Shown piece by piece: positions 26,538-35,676 of a stretch of 64,000 nucleotides of DNA. Within the stretch, counting starts at the first letter, position 1. Each line of letters starts with the position of its first letter. The stretch is from Rothia aeria (GTDB lineage: Bacteria; Actinomycetota; Actinomycetes; Actinomycetales; Micrococcaceae): the NCBI GenBank assembly GCA_002355935.1, contig AP017895.1:1302001-1366000 (forward strand). The letters run 5' to 3'. A program made the position numbers and the translations under genes. The notes beneath the pieces are model-generated. The model saw only the letters and a list, made by a program, of their open reading frames with translations, did not search any database and had not been told where the DNA came from.

Positions 26538-27401
26538 ATGACTGAGGTTCAACTAACTATTCTGCATACCGGTACCGTGCTCGTCGATCAAGCGCTGCCG
26601 TACCACCGCGACACTGACCCGCCACTGGCATGGACCCACCTGCTGCGGCCTCAAAGCGCCCTGGTGGACATTCCGGTCAGTTGCTACTTGATTGAAAACC
26701 AGCACGGGCTGACGCTCATTGATACCGGCTGGCACACCGATAACCGCACCCGCTGGGGCCAGATGAAGAATCTGCGTCACCAGTACCCCGTGAATAAAGC
26801 AAACCTGCCTGCTGGCCAAGCTATTCATGAACAGCTTGAAGAGCGCGGAATCCGCCCACACGACCTTGACCTTGTGCTCATGAGCCACCTGTACTGCGAC
26901 CACGCGGATGGGCTTCGTCTGGTCAAAGAAGCCCCGCGCATTCTGGTGTCTGAGGCTGAGTTCCGAGCCGCTCAGAAAGACCGTATACGATACCTGCCGC
27001 ACCAGTGGAAGGGCGTTAACCTGCAAACCTATACATGGAATTCTCGCGTAGGGGAGAGGCAGGCGTACGACCCGTACGGTGACGGTTCGGTGGTGATGGT
27101 GTCCGCGCCGGGGCACAGCCCCGGGCTGACGGCTACACTCGTGCGCGGTACCGACACCGTACCTAATGCGGAACCGGGTGTTATTGGCAACGACTTACGC
27201 AAATATATTCTGCTGACTTCGAATGTGGGATTTGGCCGTCCCTCTTTTGAGGAGCGTCTGCGTCCTGGGGTTGTGACCGATGCCAAGGCGGCGTTTAGTT
27301 CCCTCGACTGGGCGTGTGCCGCCGGTGCCGACCCGCGATGCATCGCCATGTACGCCAACCACGACCCGGAGGTTGACCCCGGTACTCGGGTGCTGAGGTA
27401 A
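26538..27401 (+). CDS. Metallo-beta-lactamase-fold hydrolase (lactonase-like), variant HxYxDH motif
   Basis: 287 aa MBL-fold protein similar in layout to N-acyl-homoserine lactonase-like hydrolases: LIDTGWHTDNR early, then SHLYCDHADGL at residues 116-126, SAPGHSPGL and a C-terminal ANHDPE. The metal motif normally HxHxDH reads H117-L-Y119-C-D121-H122, so the second His is replaced by Tyr; the other ligands appear present. That could alter the metal site or reflect a divergent subfamily. There is no signal peptide. The start ATG 26538 lacks a strong Shine-Dalgarno but matches a natural N-terminus. It diverges from hrpA. The substrate cannot be inferred; quorum-signal lactonase activity is only a possibility. 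Confidence 0.7.
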   Translation: MTEVQLTILHTGTVLVDQALPYHRDTDPPLAWTHLLRPQSALVDIPVSCYLIENQHGLTLIDTGWHTDNRTRWGQMKNLRHQYPVNKANLPAGQAIHEQLEERGIRPHDLDLVLMSHLYCDHADGLRLVKEAPRILVSEAEFRAAQKDRIRYLPHQWKGVNLQTYTWNSRVGERQAYDPYGDGSVVMVSAPGHSPGLTATLVRGTDTVPNAEPGVIGNDLRKYILLTSNVGFGRPSFEERLRPGVVTDAKAAFSSLDWACAAGADPRCIAMYANHDPEVDPGTRVLR

Positions 27402-27445
27402 TAGTGGGCGCAGCATCTGCATAATAAATATTGAAGGTATCATCC

Positions 27446-27471
27446 CATATTTCGAAAATTTCGAATATATG
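27446..27471. promoter_or_regulatory. Palindromic site with two TTCGAA boxes, overlapping a -10
   Basis: CATAT-TTCGAA-AAT-TTCGAA-TATATG is a near-perfect inverted repeat lying about 50 bases upstream of the HTH gene. A consensus-like TATGAT (27468-27473) overlaps its right arm. The position fits an operator for autoregulation by the downstream DNA-binding protein; this is inference. Confidence 0.45.
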
Positions 27472-27521
27472 ATAAAGTGGAGGCACAGAAATATCGTAAA
27501 TTGGCGAGAGAGTGTGATCGT

Positions 27522-27952
27522 ATGAGCACCAGAGGGCAGGGGCGATATTACGAAGAGGAGCCCGATCCAGCTGGCCAGCACAGCACACCTAGCGAACTAT
27601 TCGACATGCTTTTAAACGCCCAGCGTAAACGGGACGCTGAGCACCACACAGAAGAAACCGATACCCTCTACATTGCAAATAGCAAAGGGGAAAAATACCC
27701 CTGAGCCCTGATATGTACGCGCCGCTGGAAACCATTCTGCGGGCACAGCTGGAACACAAAGCAGTCACGCTTGTACAACAGGATAGAATGATGACCACCC
27801 AGGAAGCCGCCGATTATCTGGGAATGTCACGCCCCACGCTTGTTCGGCTTCTTGAAGATGGGAAAATCCCCTTCGAAAAACTGAAAAAACACCGCCGTGT
27901 AGCGTTTGCCGACGTAGAAACATACCGGGCGCACCGGATGAATAAAAAGTAG
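27522..27952 (+). CDS. Orphan antitoxin-like protein with excisionase-type HTH (frameshifted)
   Basis: Two frames, 27522-27704 and 27713-27952, join into one protein of about 143 aa if one C is added to the CCCC at 27698-27701 (SKGEKYP|LSPDMYAPLETIL). The N-terminal part is polar and helical; the C-terminal part has an excisionase/MerR-like HTH (MMTTQEAADYLGMSRPTLVRLLEDGKIPFEKLKKHRRVAFADV). This architecture is known in antitoxins that precede PIN-domain toxins. No toxin follows: the next gene is convergent on the opposite strand, 24 bases away. The protein also seems to end early (YRAHRMNKK). It is probably a remnant or an orphan regulator. Confidence 0.65.
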
Positions 27953-27976
27953 GGCATAACCCTGCTCGTACCTTAA

Positions 27977-29038
27977 TTATTTCACCCGGTTAAGGCGGCT
28001 TACGCTGACTCCGTGGGACGTTTCGGTACTGTCTGTGGGCATATGCTGTTGCAGAAACTCCAAAAACTGTGCGGTAATCCTCGGGCTGAAACAGCCCGGG
28101 TCCGCATGCTCCGCACCGGGAACTAGCACCAGATTGGTGGGTATTCCGTGCGCCTTTAAAGCGTTAAAGACGCGCACCGACTGCTGATACGGCACGCACG
28201 AATCGGCTATGCCATGCGCCAAAAACAGGGGCACGCGCGGGCACCGCTGGCCCGCAGCCCGCACCATATCAAGAGGATGCGCCCGCGCCCAGTTCACCCG
28301 GGCTGGAGCATCCGCCGCAGTATCAGCCGGAACCGGATACACACTACCCAGCAGGCGCCACTCAGCGCCATCATCATCACGATGCGCCAGTCGGCACCCC
28401 GCCAACGGCCTATCGCTAAAAATCGTGCGCACATCACTCACCCCGTAGAACGACCCCGCACACACCACCGACGCTGAAACATCAGGGTAGGCGCTAGAGC
28501 CAAAACCCAGATAATACTCGGCCAGCTCAGCATCCAGAAAACCTGATGCGGCGCTATCGGCTGCGAACGCGCAGAGCATCGCCAAATGCCCGCCCGCACT
28601 GCCCCCAGCGATAGCGATACGCCCAGCATCCACCCCAAACTGGGCCGCATTCGCCCGGAAAAACCGAACCGCCTCAGCCACATCATGCAACGGGGCAGGG
28701 AACAAACCCTGATGCGAATACCGGTAATTCACCGAAGCAACCGCCCACCCCGCCCGCTGAAACAGCGCCCTCATGGCACCCTGGGCGCGAGAAATATCGC
28801 GTAAACCATGGTTATCACCAAACCGCCAGGCACCGCCGTGCACCCACACCAAAAGGGCAGAGCGAGCGTCGGAAGCCGCGGGTGAGACAGCGGGGAAGAA
28901 ATCGTAGGCAAACGCTTGCCGCTGCTCAAAAGGGAACGAATCCGGGCGGTAAAAACCAGTCACATAATCAGGCATACCACCATTAAACGGCCTCCAAGCC
29001 TTAACCACCCAACCGTTCACCCACACCGGAGCGTACAA
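27977..29038 (-). CDS. Alpha/beta-hydrolase, esterase/lipase of the HGG(G) type
   Basis: 353 aa with the hallmarks of hormone-sensitive-lipase/BD-FAE-like esterases: oxyanion-hole motif WVHGGAW, a nucleophile elbow AGGSAGGHL (catalytic Ser), HGIADSCVP (acid) and AEHADPG (His). There is no signal peptide, so it is probably cytoplasmic. It starts at ATG 29038 and lies 16 bases downstream of the quinone oxidoreductase stop on the same strand, suggesting co-transcription. The substrate is unknown; short-chain acyl esters are typical of the fold. The region between the oxyanion hole and nucleophile (ASVNYRYSHQGLFPAPLHDVAEAVRF) also matches the family. Confidence 0.8.
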   Translation of the reverse strand: MYAPVWVNGWVVKAWRPFNGGMPDYVTGFYRPDSFPFEQRQAFAYDFFPAVSPAASDARSALLVWVHGGAWRFGDNHGLRDISRAQGAMRALFQRAGWAVASVNYRYSHQGLFPAPLHDVAEAVRFFRANAAQFGVDAGRIAIAGGSAGGHLAMLCAFAADSAASGFLDAELAEYYLGFGSSAYPDVSASVVCAGSFYGVSDVRTIFSDRPLAGCRLAHRDDDGAEWRLLGSVYPVPADTAADAPARVNWARAHPLDMVRAAGQRCPRVPLFLAHGIADSCVPYQQSVRVFNALKAHGIPTNLVLVPGAEHADPGCFSPRITAQFLEFLQQHMPTDSTETSHGVSVSRLNRVK

Positions 29039-29054
29039 GCACTAGCCGCAGCGC

Positions 29055-30032
29055 CTACGGAACGAGCACCACCTTACCGCGCGCGTGCCGTTGTTCAATA
29101 TACTCGTGGGCCGCCGCAGCCTCAGCCAGTGGAAACACCCGGTCAAGGTGAACCCGCAGTGTGCCCTCCTGCAGATAATGCGCGATCTTAGTAAGCTGCC
29201 CGGCATCAGGGTGTACCGTCAGCCACTGTGCCGTGAAACCGCGCTCCCTCGCCGCCTCCAAAGGGTCGGGGCTGGTGAGCGTCACAATACGCCCCGCCGG
29301 TGCGAAAATACGGTCGGCGGGGGCCAGCACATCCAACGAGTCCAGGAACGTCTGCGCGCCGGTTGAATTCAGCACCACATCAATATGCTCACCATCGTCG
29401 GCAAGAGCTTCACGAAAATCTTCCGAGGTGTAGTCAATACACACCGCACCCAGGGACTCCACGAATTCACGGTTCCGCGCAGATGCGGTGGTGTACACCT
29501 GAGCCCCGGCAGCTGCCGCCAGCTGAATCGCCATATGGCCCACCCCGCCAGTGCCAGCATGAATGAGGATGCGCTCGCCTGCAGCAAGGCGCGCCACCTC
29601 AAAAAGCGCCTGGTATGCGGTGAGGGCGGCAAGGGGAGCGGCCCCCAACTGCTCCATTGGAACATTATCTGGGGCATGAGCCAGCTGGTAGGCGGGAACC
29701 AGGGCGTACTGCGCGTAGGTGTTCCCCAGAACCGGGAAATTCACCATCCCGAACACTCGATCACCCACTGCGAACCCGGTGTAGTCACCCGCAACGGCGG
29801 TTACCACCCCGGCAATATCCCAGCCCAGAACTACCGGTTTGCTGGTATCTGCCAGCTGCGCGGCGGGGCCCAGCCCTTTACGGGTGGTGGTATCAATCGG
29901 GTTCACACCCGCCGCCTGAACCCGTACCACCACATGCCCGCGCACCGGCTCGGGGACGGGAACCTCCGCAAGGTGCAGCACCTCAGGCCCACCCCACTCC
30001 ACGAGCTGCACCTGCTGCATGGTATCTGTCAC
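29055..30032 (-). CDS. Zinc-independent quinone oxidoreductase (MDR superfamily)
   Basis: 325 aa NADP-dependent medium-chain reductase. Family elements: VRVQAAGVNPIDTTTRKG, LGWDIAGVVTAVAGD, GDRVFGM, AALTAYQALF and the dinucleotide-binding HAGTGGVGHMAIQLA. No zinc-binding residues are seen, in line with quinone reductases. I start at GTG 30032 because AGGGAGGT lies just upstream; the frame is open to 30173 and would add a hydrophobic segment, but that part has no ribosome binding site and no family counterpart. The gene probably forms a two-gene unit with the downstream esterase. The physiological substrate is unknown. Confidence 0.85.
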   Translation of the reverse strand: MTDTMQQVQLVEWGGPEVLHLAEVPVPEPVRGHVVVRVQAAGVNPIDTTTRKGLGPAAQLADTSKPVVLGWDIAGVVTAVAGDYTGFAVGDRVFGMVNFPVLGNTYAQYALVPAYQLAHAPDNVPMEQLGAAPLAALTAYQALFEVARLAAGERILIHAGTGGVGHMAIQLAAAAGAQVYTTASARNREFVESLGAVCIDYTSEDFREALADDGEHIDVVLNSTGAQTFLDSLDVLAPADRIFAPAGRIVTLTSPDPLEAARERGFTAQWLTVHPDAGQLTKIAHYLQEGTLRVHLDRVFPLAEAAAAHEYIEQRHARGKVVLVP

Positions 30033-30291
30033 GGTTACCTCCCTAGATGTTCTGTTACTGAACCTATTACCCAATTCTCTCAGCGTCACAGCGGTAAGAG
30101 CCAGCAGAACCATGAGAAAATAGACAAGAGCCGTGCCGCCGTCGCGTATTAAACGCTCGGATACAAGCAGCAATAATACGCCGACTAGGGGCTTTAGAAA
30201 GGGCTGTGATTAGTGGCGGCTAGACCCGGCGCATCCGCAGCTAAAAGGCCGTACTATTGGTGTACAACAACCAACCACCAGGGAGCGAGAA

Positions 30292-32970
30292 TTGCCTGAA
30301 AGACCATCTGAAACGGCGAATGCAACAGCTATGAGCGTTAAGGAGCGCACTGCCGCGATCCGCATGATTCTCACCGGCTCAGATACCGAGAACTGGCATA
30401 TGCTAGAGACCTACTTGACTGAGACAATGGAAAAAGACCGAACCGCTATCGCCCGCAGTCTTGGTGGGATGTACGGGCTGTATGAGGCTGAAGGCCCCAC
30501 CCTGCGGATGCTGTACCTGTGGGCGGCGCTGGCTTCCAACCCTGAGTATCTTGCCGGGGGCGGCTGGGCAGATACCCTGGATTACTGGGGGAAACAACGT
30601 AGAAAAACCGCCTACCCCGTATACACACCCGCCGTCATGCGCGCTGATGAGCAAGCCCTCAACCGTGCGGTACACGCCTACACTGCTGGTCTTATATCGC
30701 GAGGGGACATTGCGAAACGATTAGAGACGATCTGCGCGTCTGTGTGGAACAGACGCGAATGGGTGTGGCGGGTATGCCGCACGCTCGCTGGGCACCTCAC
30801 CCCGGACCGGTACCCGCTGCCTTATTTGCGGATGGTGCGTAACTATATATCTGGTGACGGGCTGAACCTGCAGCCGCAGCCCATGGCGGAGCGTATTGTG
30901 CGTATACTCACGGACGATGAGGCGCTGCGTGAGAAAGAATTCTGGGCGTTTTTTACCGTCGAAGGGATGGGTGATGAGCAGTCCCTTGAGCATCGCAACG
31001 ATACGGCACTCATCTGGGATGCTGCGCGTGCGAAAGAAGCCCGAGAGAAGATTAAAAACGCCTACCTGTGTGCGTTGAGTGAGCTGTGTGAGCGTATTCC
31101 CGGGTTCCGTGACCGCCTGCTGGAGGCCACTCTCACGGGAATACTCAGCGACTTTTCGGCCCGCAACGTCGCGTGGTACGTAAATATTCACCGTTACCTA
31201 AAGCCCACCAGCACTGAGATTTCGGTGCGAGAACCACGCTACGCGGCGCTTCTTACTGTGCCCTCCGGGGCGGCTGTTGCCCTGGGGCAGAACGCCTATA
31301 AAACCCTCATGAAAACCGGGGAGCTGGGGGAGGTAAACGGGCTGATAGAAGCAAGCCGAACAGTACTTGCCCGCACCGATAAGAAAAGCGTTAAAGCGCA
31401 GCTGAGCCTGCTCCGCTCACTTAATAATTATGCAAAGAAAAATGGGCTTTCTGAGGTTCCCCAGAAAGTATCTGCACTAGTGAACGAGTTTCTGCCATCG
31501 TTTCCGGTAGATACGGCTGAGTCCGCTAAAAGACTCATCATAGCCGCCGATAATAGCCCCGCAGATAGCGAAACAGAGGCTCCTGGCACAGAGAATGCCC
31601 CGGCTGAAGCCCCTATTGTTCCCGGACCACGTACCGTACCGCTACCGGATAACTATGCGCCTGAAGCCCCTGTTACTGACGCCGCCGAACTCAACGAACT
31701 AATGATTGAACACCTGCTTAATGCTGGCAACGGGGCAGATCTGCCGCGTATTCTCGACGCGATCATCACCTTAGGCATTGACGCAATAAGCGCACCAACT
31801 CTGACCCGCATTAAACGCCTAGCAGGAACCGGGCAGACAACAGGCCAGTGGGAGCTCGTCCCGTACGGAACGCTCCTAGCGTGCGCGCTCGCTACAGTGA
31901 CCGTGAACGCTAGCGAACCTGAGCACGCTAGCTGGGGTGCTCTAATAGCTGCCATGACTTCAGGCCGGGGAAAGACGCTAACCGCCGCATCTCATCTGCC
32001 GGATCGTGCAGCAAGCACCCTGCTCATCCGCGAACTAGACCGGTTCACCCGTCAGGTCGCTGGCGGGCAGGCAACAGTACCGTTCATGCGGCAAGTTCCC
32101 CAGCAGCAGCGCCAATGGACGCGTAAACGGTATAAATTATCGTCGCTGGCGCGTGCCTGGGAAGGGCACGGGTGGAAAGCCCCGCTGTGGTTTGCCCCAG
32201 CCATTAAAGCCGGAAAAAATATTAGCCCCGTGGAGTCCGCTCTTCTGGGCGGCCCGTTCACCCGCACCAACGGCAATTTCGGGGTGGCCGACTACGTTGA
32301 TTTTAAAGGCGAGCAGCGGGTGTATGAGTGGATGGTGTGGGCCCTGCACCATAACCTAGACACCCTCGCGGCGCACGCACATATGAGCCTCATCGCTGGG
32401 ATGAACTACCCGCACCGCCCTGAGATTCGGCTTTTTCTGAATACTTTTGAACGCACCAGGTGCATACCGGGTGAGCCTGTATATTCGGCCTTGGGGTACG
32501 CCTGTCGGGCTAAAAACGATGCCGACCGTGCTGCTGCCGCGGAGGCGATTGCTGGGCTGTGCGCCTCGAACCTGCTTGACCCGCACGTGTTTGCCGAACA
32601 GCTCAAACTGCTCATGGCTGATGGGGCGATGATTGTGGGGCGCCTTGCCAAAACCCTCGACGATGCGGCGCAGCTGAACGAGCTGGCCGGGTACCGGGTG
32701 CTTCAAACCCTGCACGCTATGCTGCAGGAATCCACCGACGTGGTAAATGAGTACCCGCTGGTTGCTCTTCTGGCCCAGTTGTGCGTGCAGTACGGTGTGA
32801 GCGTGCCAATACCCGATCGTCTGATCCCGGCACCGAAATCCCGCGGCACGGTGGCAACAGCGCTGCGTACCATTCTGGCTCTTGAACCGCACCCCACCGA
32901 ACTATTGGTGAAAGCGGCGCAGCAAGCAGAGGCAGCGAACAGGCTGCAATACGATGATGAGGACAAATAA
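30292..32970 (+). CDS. DUF6493-like large helical-repeat protein, paralogue 1 of 3
   Basis: 892 aa, intact, TTG start with GGGAG upstream. It has no signal or membrane segment and is helical throughout. The central part (PGFRDRLLEATLTGILSDFSARNVAWYVNIHRYLKPT...YAALLTVPSGAAVALGQNAYKTL...RTDKKSVKAQLSLLRSL, in pieces) matches what I recall of the DUF6493 family of Actinobacteria. The C-terminal part (RAAAAEAIAGLCASNLLDP, VGRLAKTLDDAAQL, YRVLQTL) looks like a HEAT-type array. It is followed without gap by paralogue 2 (TAA then ATG at 32971). In other Actinobacteria related genes occur with SWIM zinc-finger, MoxR and VWA genes; none is here. Function unknown. Confidence 0.65.
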   Translation: MPERPSETANATAMSVKERTAAIRMILTGSDTENWHMLETYLTETMEKDRTAIARSLGGMYGLYEAEGPTLRMLYLWAALASNPEYLAGGGWADTLDYWGKQRRKTAYPVYTPAVMRADEQALNRAVHAYTAGLISRGDIAKRLETICASVWNRREWVWRVCRTLAGHLTPDRYPLPYLRMVRNYISGDGLNLQPQPMAERIVRILTDDEALREKEFWAFFTVEGMGDEQSLEHRNDTALIWDAARAKEAREKIKNAYLCALSELCERIPGFRDRLLEATLTGILSDFSARNVAWYVNIHRYLKPTSTEISVREPRYAALLTVPSGAAVALGQNAYKTLMKTGELGEVNGLIEASRTVLARTDKKSVKAQLSLLRSLNNYAKKNGLSEVPQKVSALVNEFLPSFPVDTAESAKRLIIAADNSPADSETEAPGTENAPAEAPIVPGPRTVPLPDNYAPEAPVTDAAELNELMIEHLLNAGNGADLPRILDAIITLGIDAISAPTLTRIKRLAGTGQTTGQWELVPYGTLLACALATVTVNASEPEHASWGALIAAMTSGRGKTLTAASHLPDRAASTLLIRELDRFTRQVAGGQATVPFMRQVPQQQRQWTRKRYKLSSLARAWEGHGWKAPLWFAPAIKAGKNISPVESALLGGPFTRTNGNFGVADYVDFKGEQRVYEWMVWALHHNLDTLAAHAHMSLIAGMNYPHRPEIRLFLNTFERTRCIPGEPVYSALGYACRAKNDADRAAAAEAIAGLCASNLLDPHVFAEQLKLLMADGAMIVGRLAKTLDDAAQLNELAGYRVLQTLHAMLQESTDVVNEYPLVALLAQLCVQYGVSVPIPDRLIPAPKSRGTVATALRTILALEPHPTELLVKAAQQAEAANRLQYDDEDK

Positions 32971-35627
32971 ATGACCGGCCCCGTGCATCTGCCGCCGCAT
33001 ACCTCACAAGTAAAAAGCCTGGCCGAGATGATTCGTGCAATCCTTGCTGCACCAAAGACCGGGAACTGGCTGGGCCTAGACGAGATCCTGGCGGGGACGG
33101 GCGAGAAAGAACGCTCCGCTGTGCTGCGCACCCTAGGTGGGTTTACCGCAGTGTATGAGAGGGAAGGGCCAACCCCGCGTATGTTCTATCTGCGGGCGGC
33201 TTTGGCGGGGCGTAAGAAAGTGGGTGAAATATTCACGTGGCCCTCCGCCAACGACCCATGCACTTCGTGGATTGCCCGGCACCCAGGCACTAATTACCCG
33301 GTATACTCCGGGGAACAGCTATGCACAGATGCGTCAGTACGGGAAGCAGCAGTTGAAGCATTCGCTGCGGGTATTCTGCATCGTGGGGCGCGTGGGTTCA
33401 GCGAGTAATGGACGATATGCTCGGGGTGAGAAACCTGTGGGCACTGCACATCATGCGCCTGCTCATGCGGGACGTACCAGCCGAACGGTACCACCCCAAC
33501 TATTTACCAACAATCCGCGATTATCTGCGTCGCCCCTACTATGGGGAACCCAAAAAACGTGAGTCCCGCCCGGAACGTATCGCCCGCATCCTTACCACAG
33601 ATGAGCGGCTGTACCAGCGGGAATTCTGGGAATTTTTCTCCGTTGAAGGTATGGGAGATACGCGCCGGTTCGCAGAGATCGGTTCAGATGTTCGTGGTAT
33701 GAACGCGCGAAAACGCGCCGAGGCGTGCAGCAGGGTCGAGCACGACTTCATGGCCGCATTCGATATTCTGTACCATCAGGTGCCGGGTTTCCGTGACCGT
33801 CTCTTAGATGCCGCGCTCGCCGGGATGCTCAGTGACTTCTCGGCGCGAAACATCACGTGGTACGTGAATATTCATCGGCACCTGAACCCCGATAGCCGTG
33901 AGCTTTCCCAGCGGGAAGGAAGCTATGCGGCGCTTTTAGCAGCACCGTCTGCGGTAACGGTGAGTGTGGGACAAAACGCCTATAAGAGCCTCATACAATC
34001 AGGGAGCCTAGAGAATATGAGCGGGCTCCTTACAGCGAGCGAAGCGGTACTGAGCCGAGCCGATAAAAAGAGCGTCACAACCCAGCTGAGCCTGCTCCAC
34101 ACCCTGAATAGCTATGCAAAAAAGCACGGCTATGCAGAGGTACCTGAGAAAGTCAGCGCACTAGTGGCAGGACATCTGCCAACATTCCCCGTAGACCTCG
34201 CCGAGAAGGCACAAAAACTTATAATACCGGGGGAGGCGCAGAGTGCAGGCATCACGGGTGCTATAAAAACAGATGCTGATTCACTGGAAATACCCGCCCC
34301 ACGCACCACACCAATACTGCATTATTATGCACAAAAGGCGGCTGTCCCATGTGTAGCCGAGCTGAACGAGCTTATCGCTGAACACCTCATTGATGCCGGA
34401 AACGGGGCGGATCTGCCGCGCATCATTGACGGAGTTATTACGCACGGTATAGGCGCGGTAGACGCGCAGAATCTTGACCGTATTCGGCAGCTGGCCCGCC
34501 AAGAATACGTGGGCAGCTACCGTGAGCACAACAACCGTGCAGACGAATGGGCCGAAGCTCACCTGTGGGATAACATTCCGTACAGCTCCCTGATGGCGCT
34601 TGCCCTCGCCAAAATCGCGGGGCTGCCCATGCCAGCGGGTACCGCATGGGATAGGCTCATAGCCCATATGGCAGTCGGCGGGGACACCGGGCTGTTCCTG
34701 CCCAACCGCGCCCTCAGCACCGTGCTCATCCACGAGCTCAACCGGTTCGTTGAATGCAGCATCGCAGGCGAAGAAGGCGCCCCGTTAATGGTTGCGGTAC
34801 CCCCGCAACAGCGGTCGTGGGAACGCAGACGCTACCGGATCCCCTCATTAGGGTACGGCAGGGATGAGAACCGCGAAGCCGCATGGTGGTTTGCCCCAGT
34901 ACCGCAGGCCTACCGCAAAGACCCAGTCGTGAATGCGCTCCTGGCGGGTACCGCAGATCGTAGAGACGGTAACTTCGGGATCCACGACGCTATGGTTTTT
35001 AATGGCCGCCAGCGGGTGCGCGAATGGGCGGGGTGGATGCTTCAGCACAATATTGATACCTACGCGGCCCACGCCCACATGGAGCTGGCCCACGGTATGC
35101 AGCCAGTATTGTTTCTACGCTCTCTTGAACACACCGGACGGGTGCTGCAGGAACCCGTTTATTCTGCATTAGCGCACGCCTGCGGGGCGGCGGAGGCCGA
35201 AGGAAGAGCCGCCGCTGCTGAGGCACTTGCCGGGCTGTGTGCTTCGAACCTGTTTGACCCGCAGTTTCTCGCGAAAGAGCTGATACTCCTTTTTGATGAG
35301 AAGGCGATTATTGCATCTCGTATCGCGAAAACCCTTGACGATACGGCGCAGCTGAGCGCCCTAGCCGGGTACCGGGTGCTTCAGACTCTAGCTGCGGTAG
35401 TAACGGGGGAAACTACGATTCCTAGAGGGCATCAGCTGACCGTTCTGCTGGCTCAATTGTGTACGCAGTACGGTGTGAGCGTGCCAATACCTGATCGTCT
35501 GATTCCCGCGCCGAAAGCCCGCGGCACGGCTGCAGCGGCGCTGCGTACTATTCTGGCTCTTGAACCGCACCCCACCGAACTATTGGCGGAGGCGGTGCAT
35601 CAGGCAGAGGCAGCGAACAAGCTATAA
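32971..35627 (+). CDS. DUF6493-like protein, paralogue 2 of 3 (frameshifted)
   Basis: About 886 aa once one G is restored to the GGGG at 33385-33388; the restored residues (HRGGAWVQRVMDDML) then align with paralogue 3 (SRGGTWVNKVFEDIH). The N-terminal unit (EKERSAVLRTLGGFTAVYEREGPTPRMFYLRAALAG) and the segment AERYHPNYLPTIRDYLRRPY...FFSVEGMGD are shared by all three copies. The C-terminal 60 residues are almost the same as in paralogue 1, including VSVPIPDRLIPAPKARG and LALEPHPTELL, and a 37-base stretch is identical in DNA, suggesting recent duplication or gene conversion. The ATG immediately follows the stop of paralogue 1, so the genes are coupled. Function unknown. Confidence 0.65.
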
Positions 35628-35676
35628 CTAGCACCAGCCCAGCCCCAAGTACCACTGAATAAATATGAGGAAGATT

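Noticed and set aside
30033-30173. N-terminal membrane segment on the quinone oxidoreductase.
   Set aside because: The upstream frame lacks a ribosome binding site, while AGGGAGGT precedes GTG 30032, and the family starts near there.
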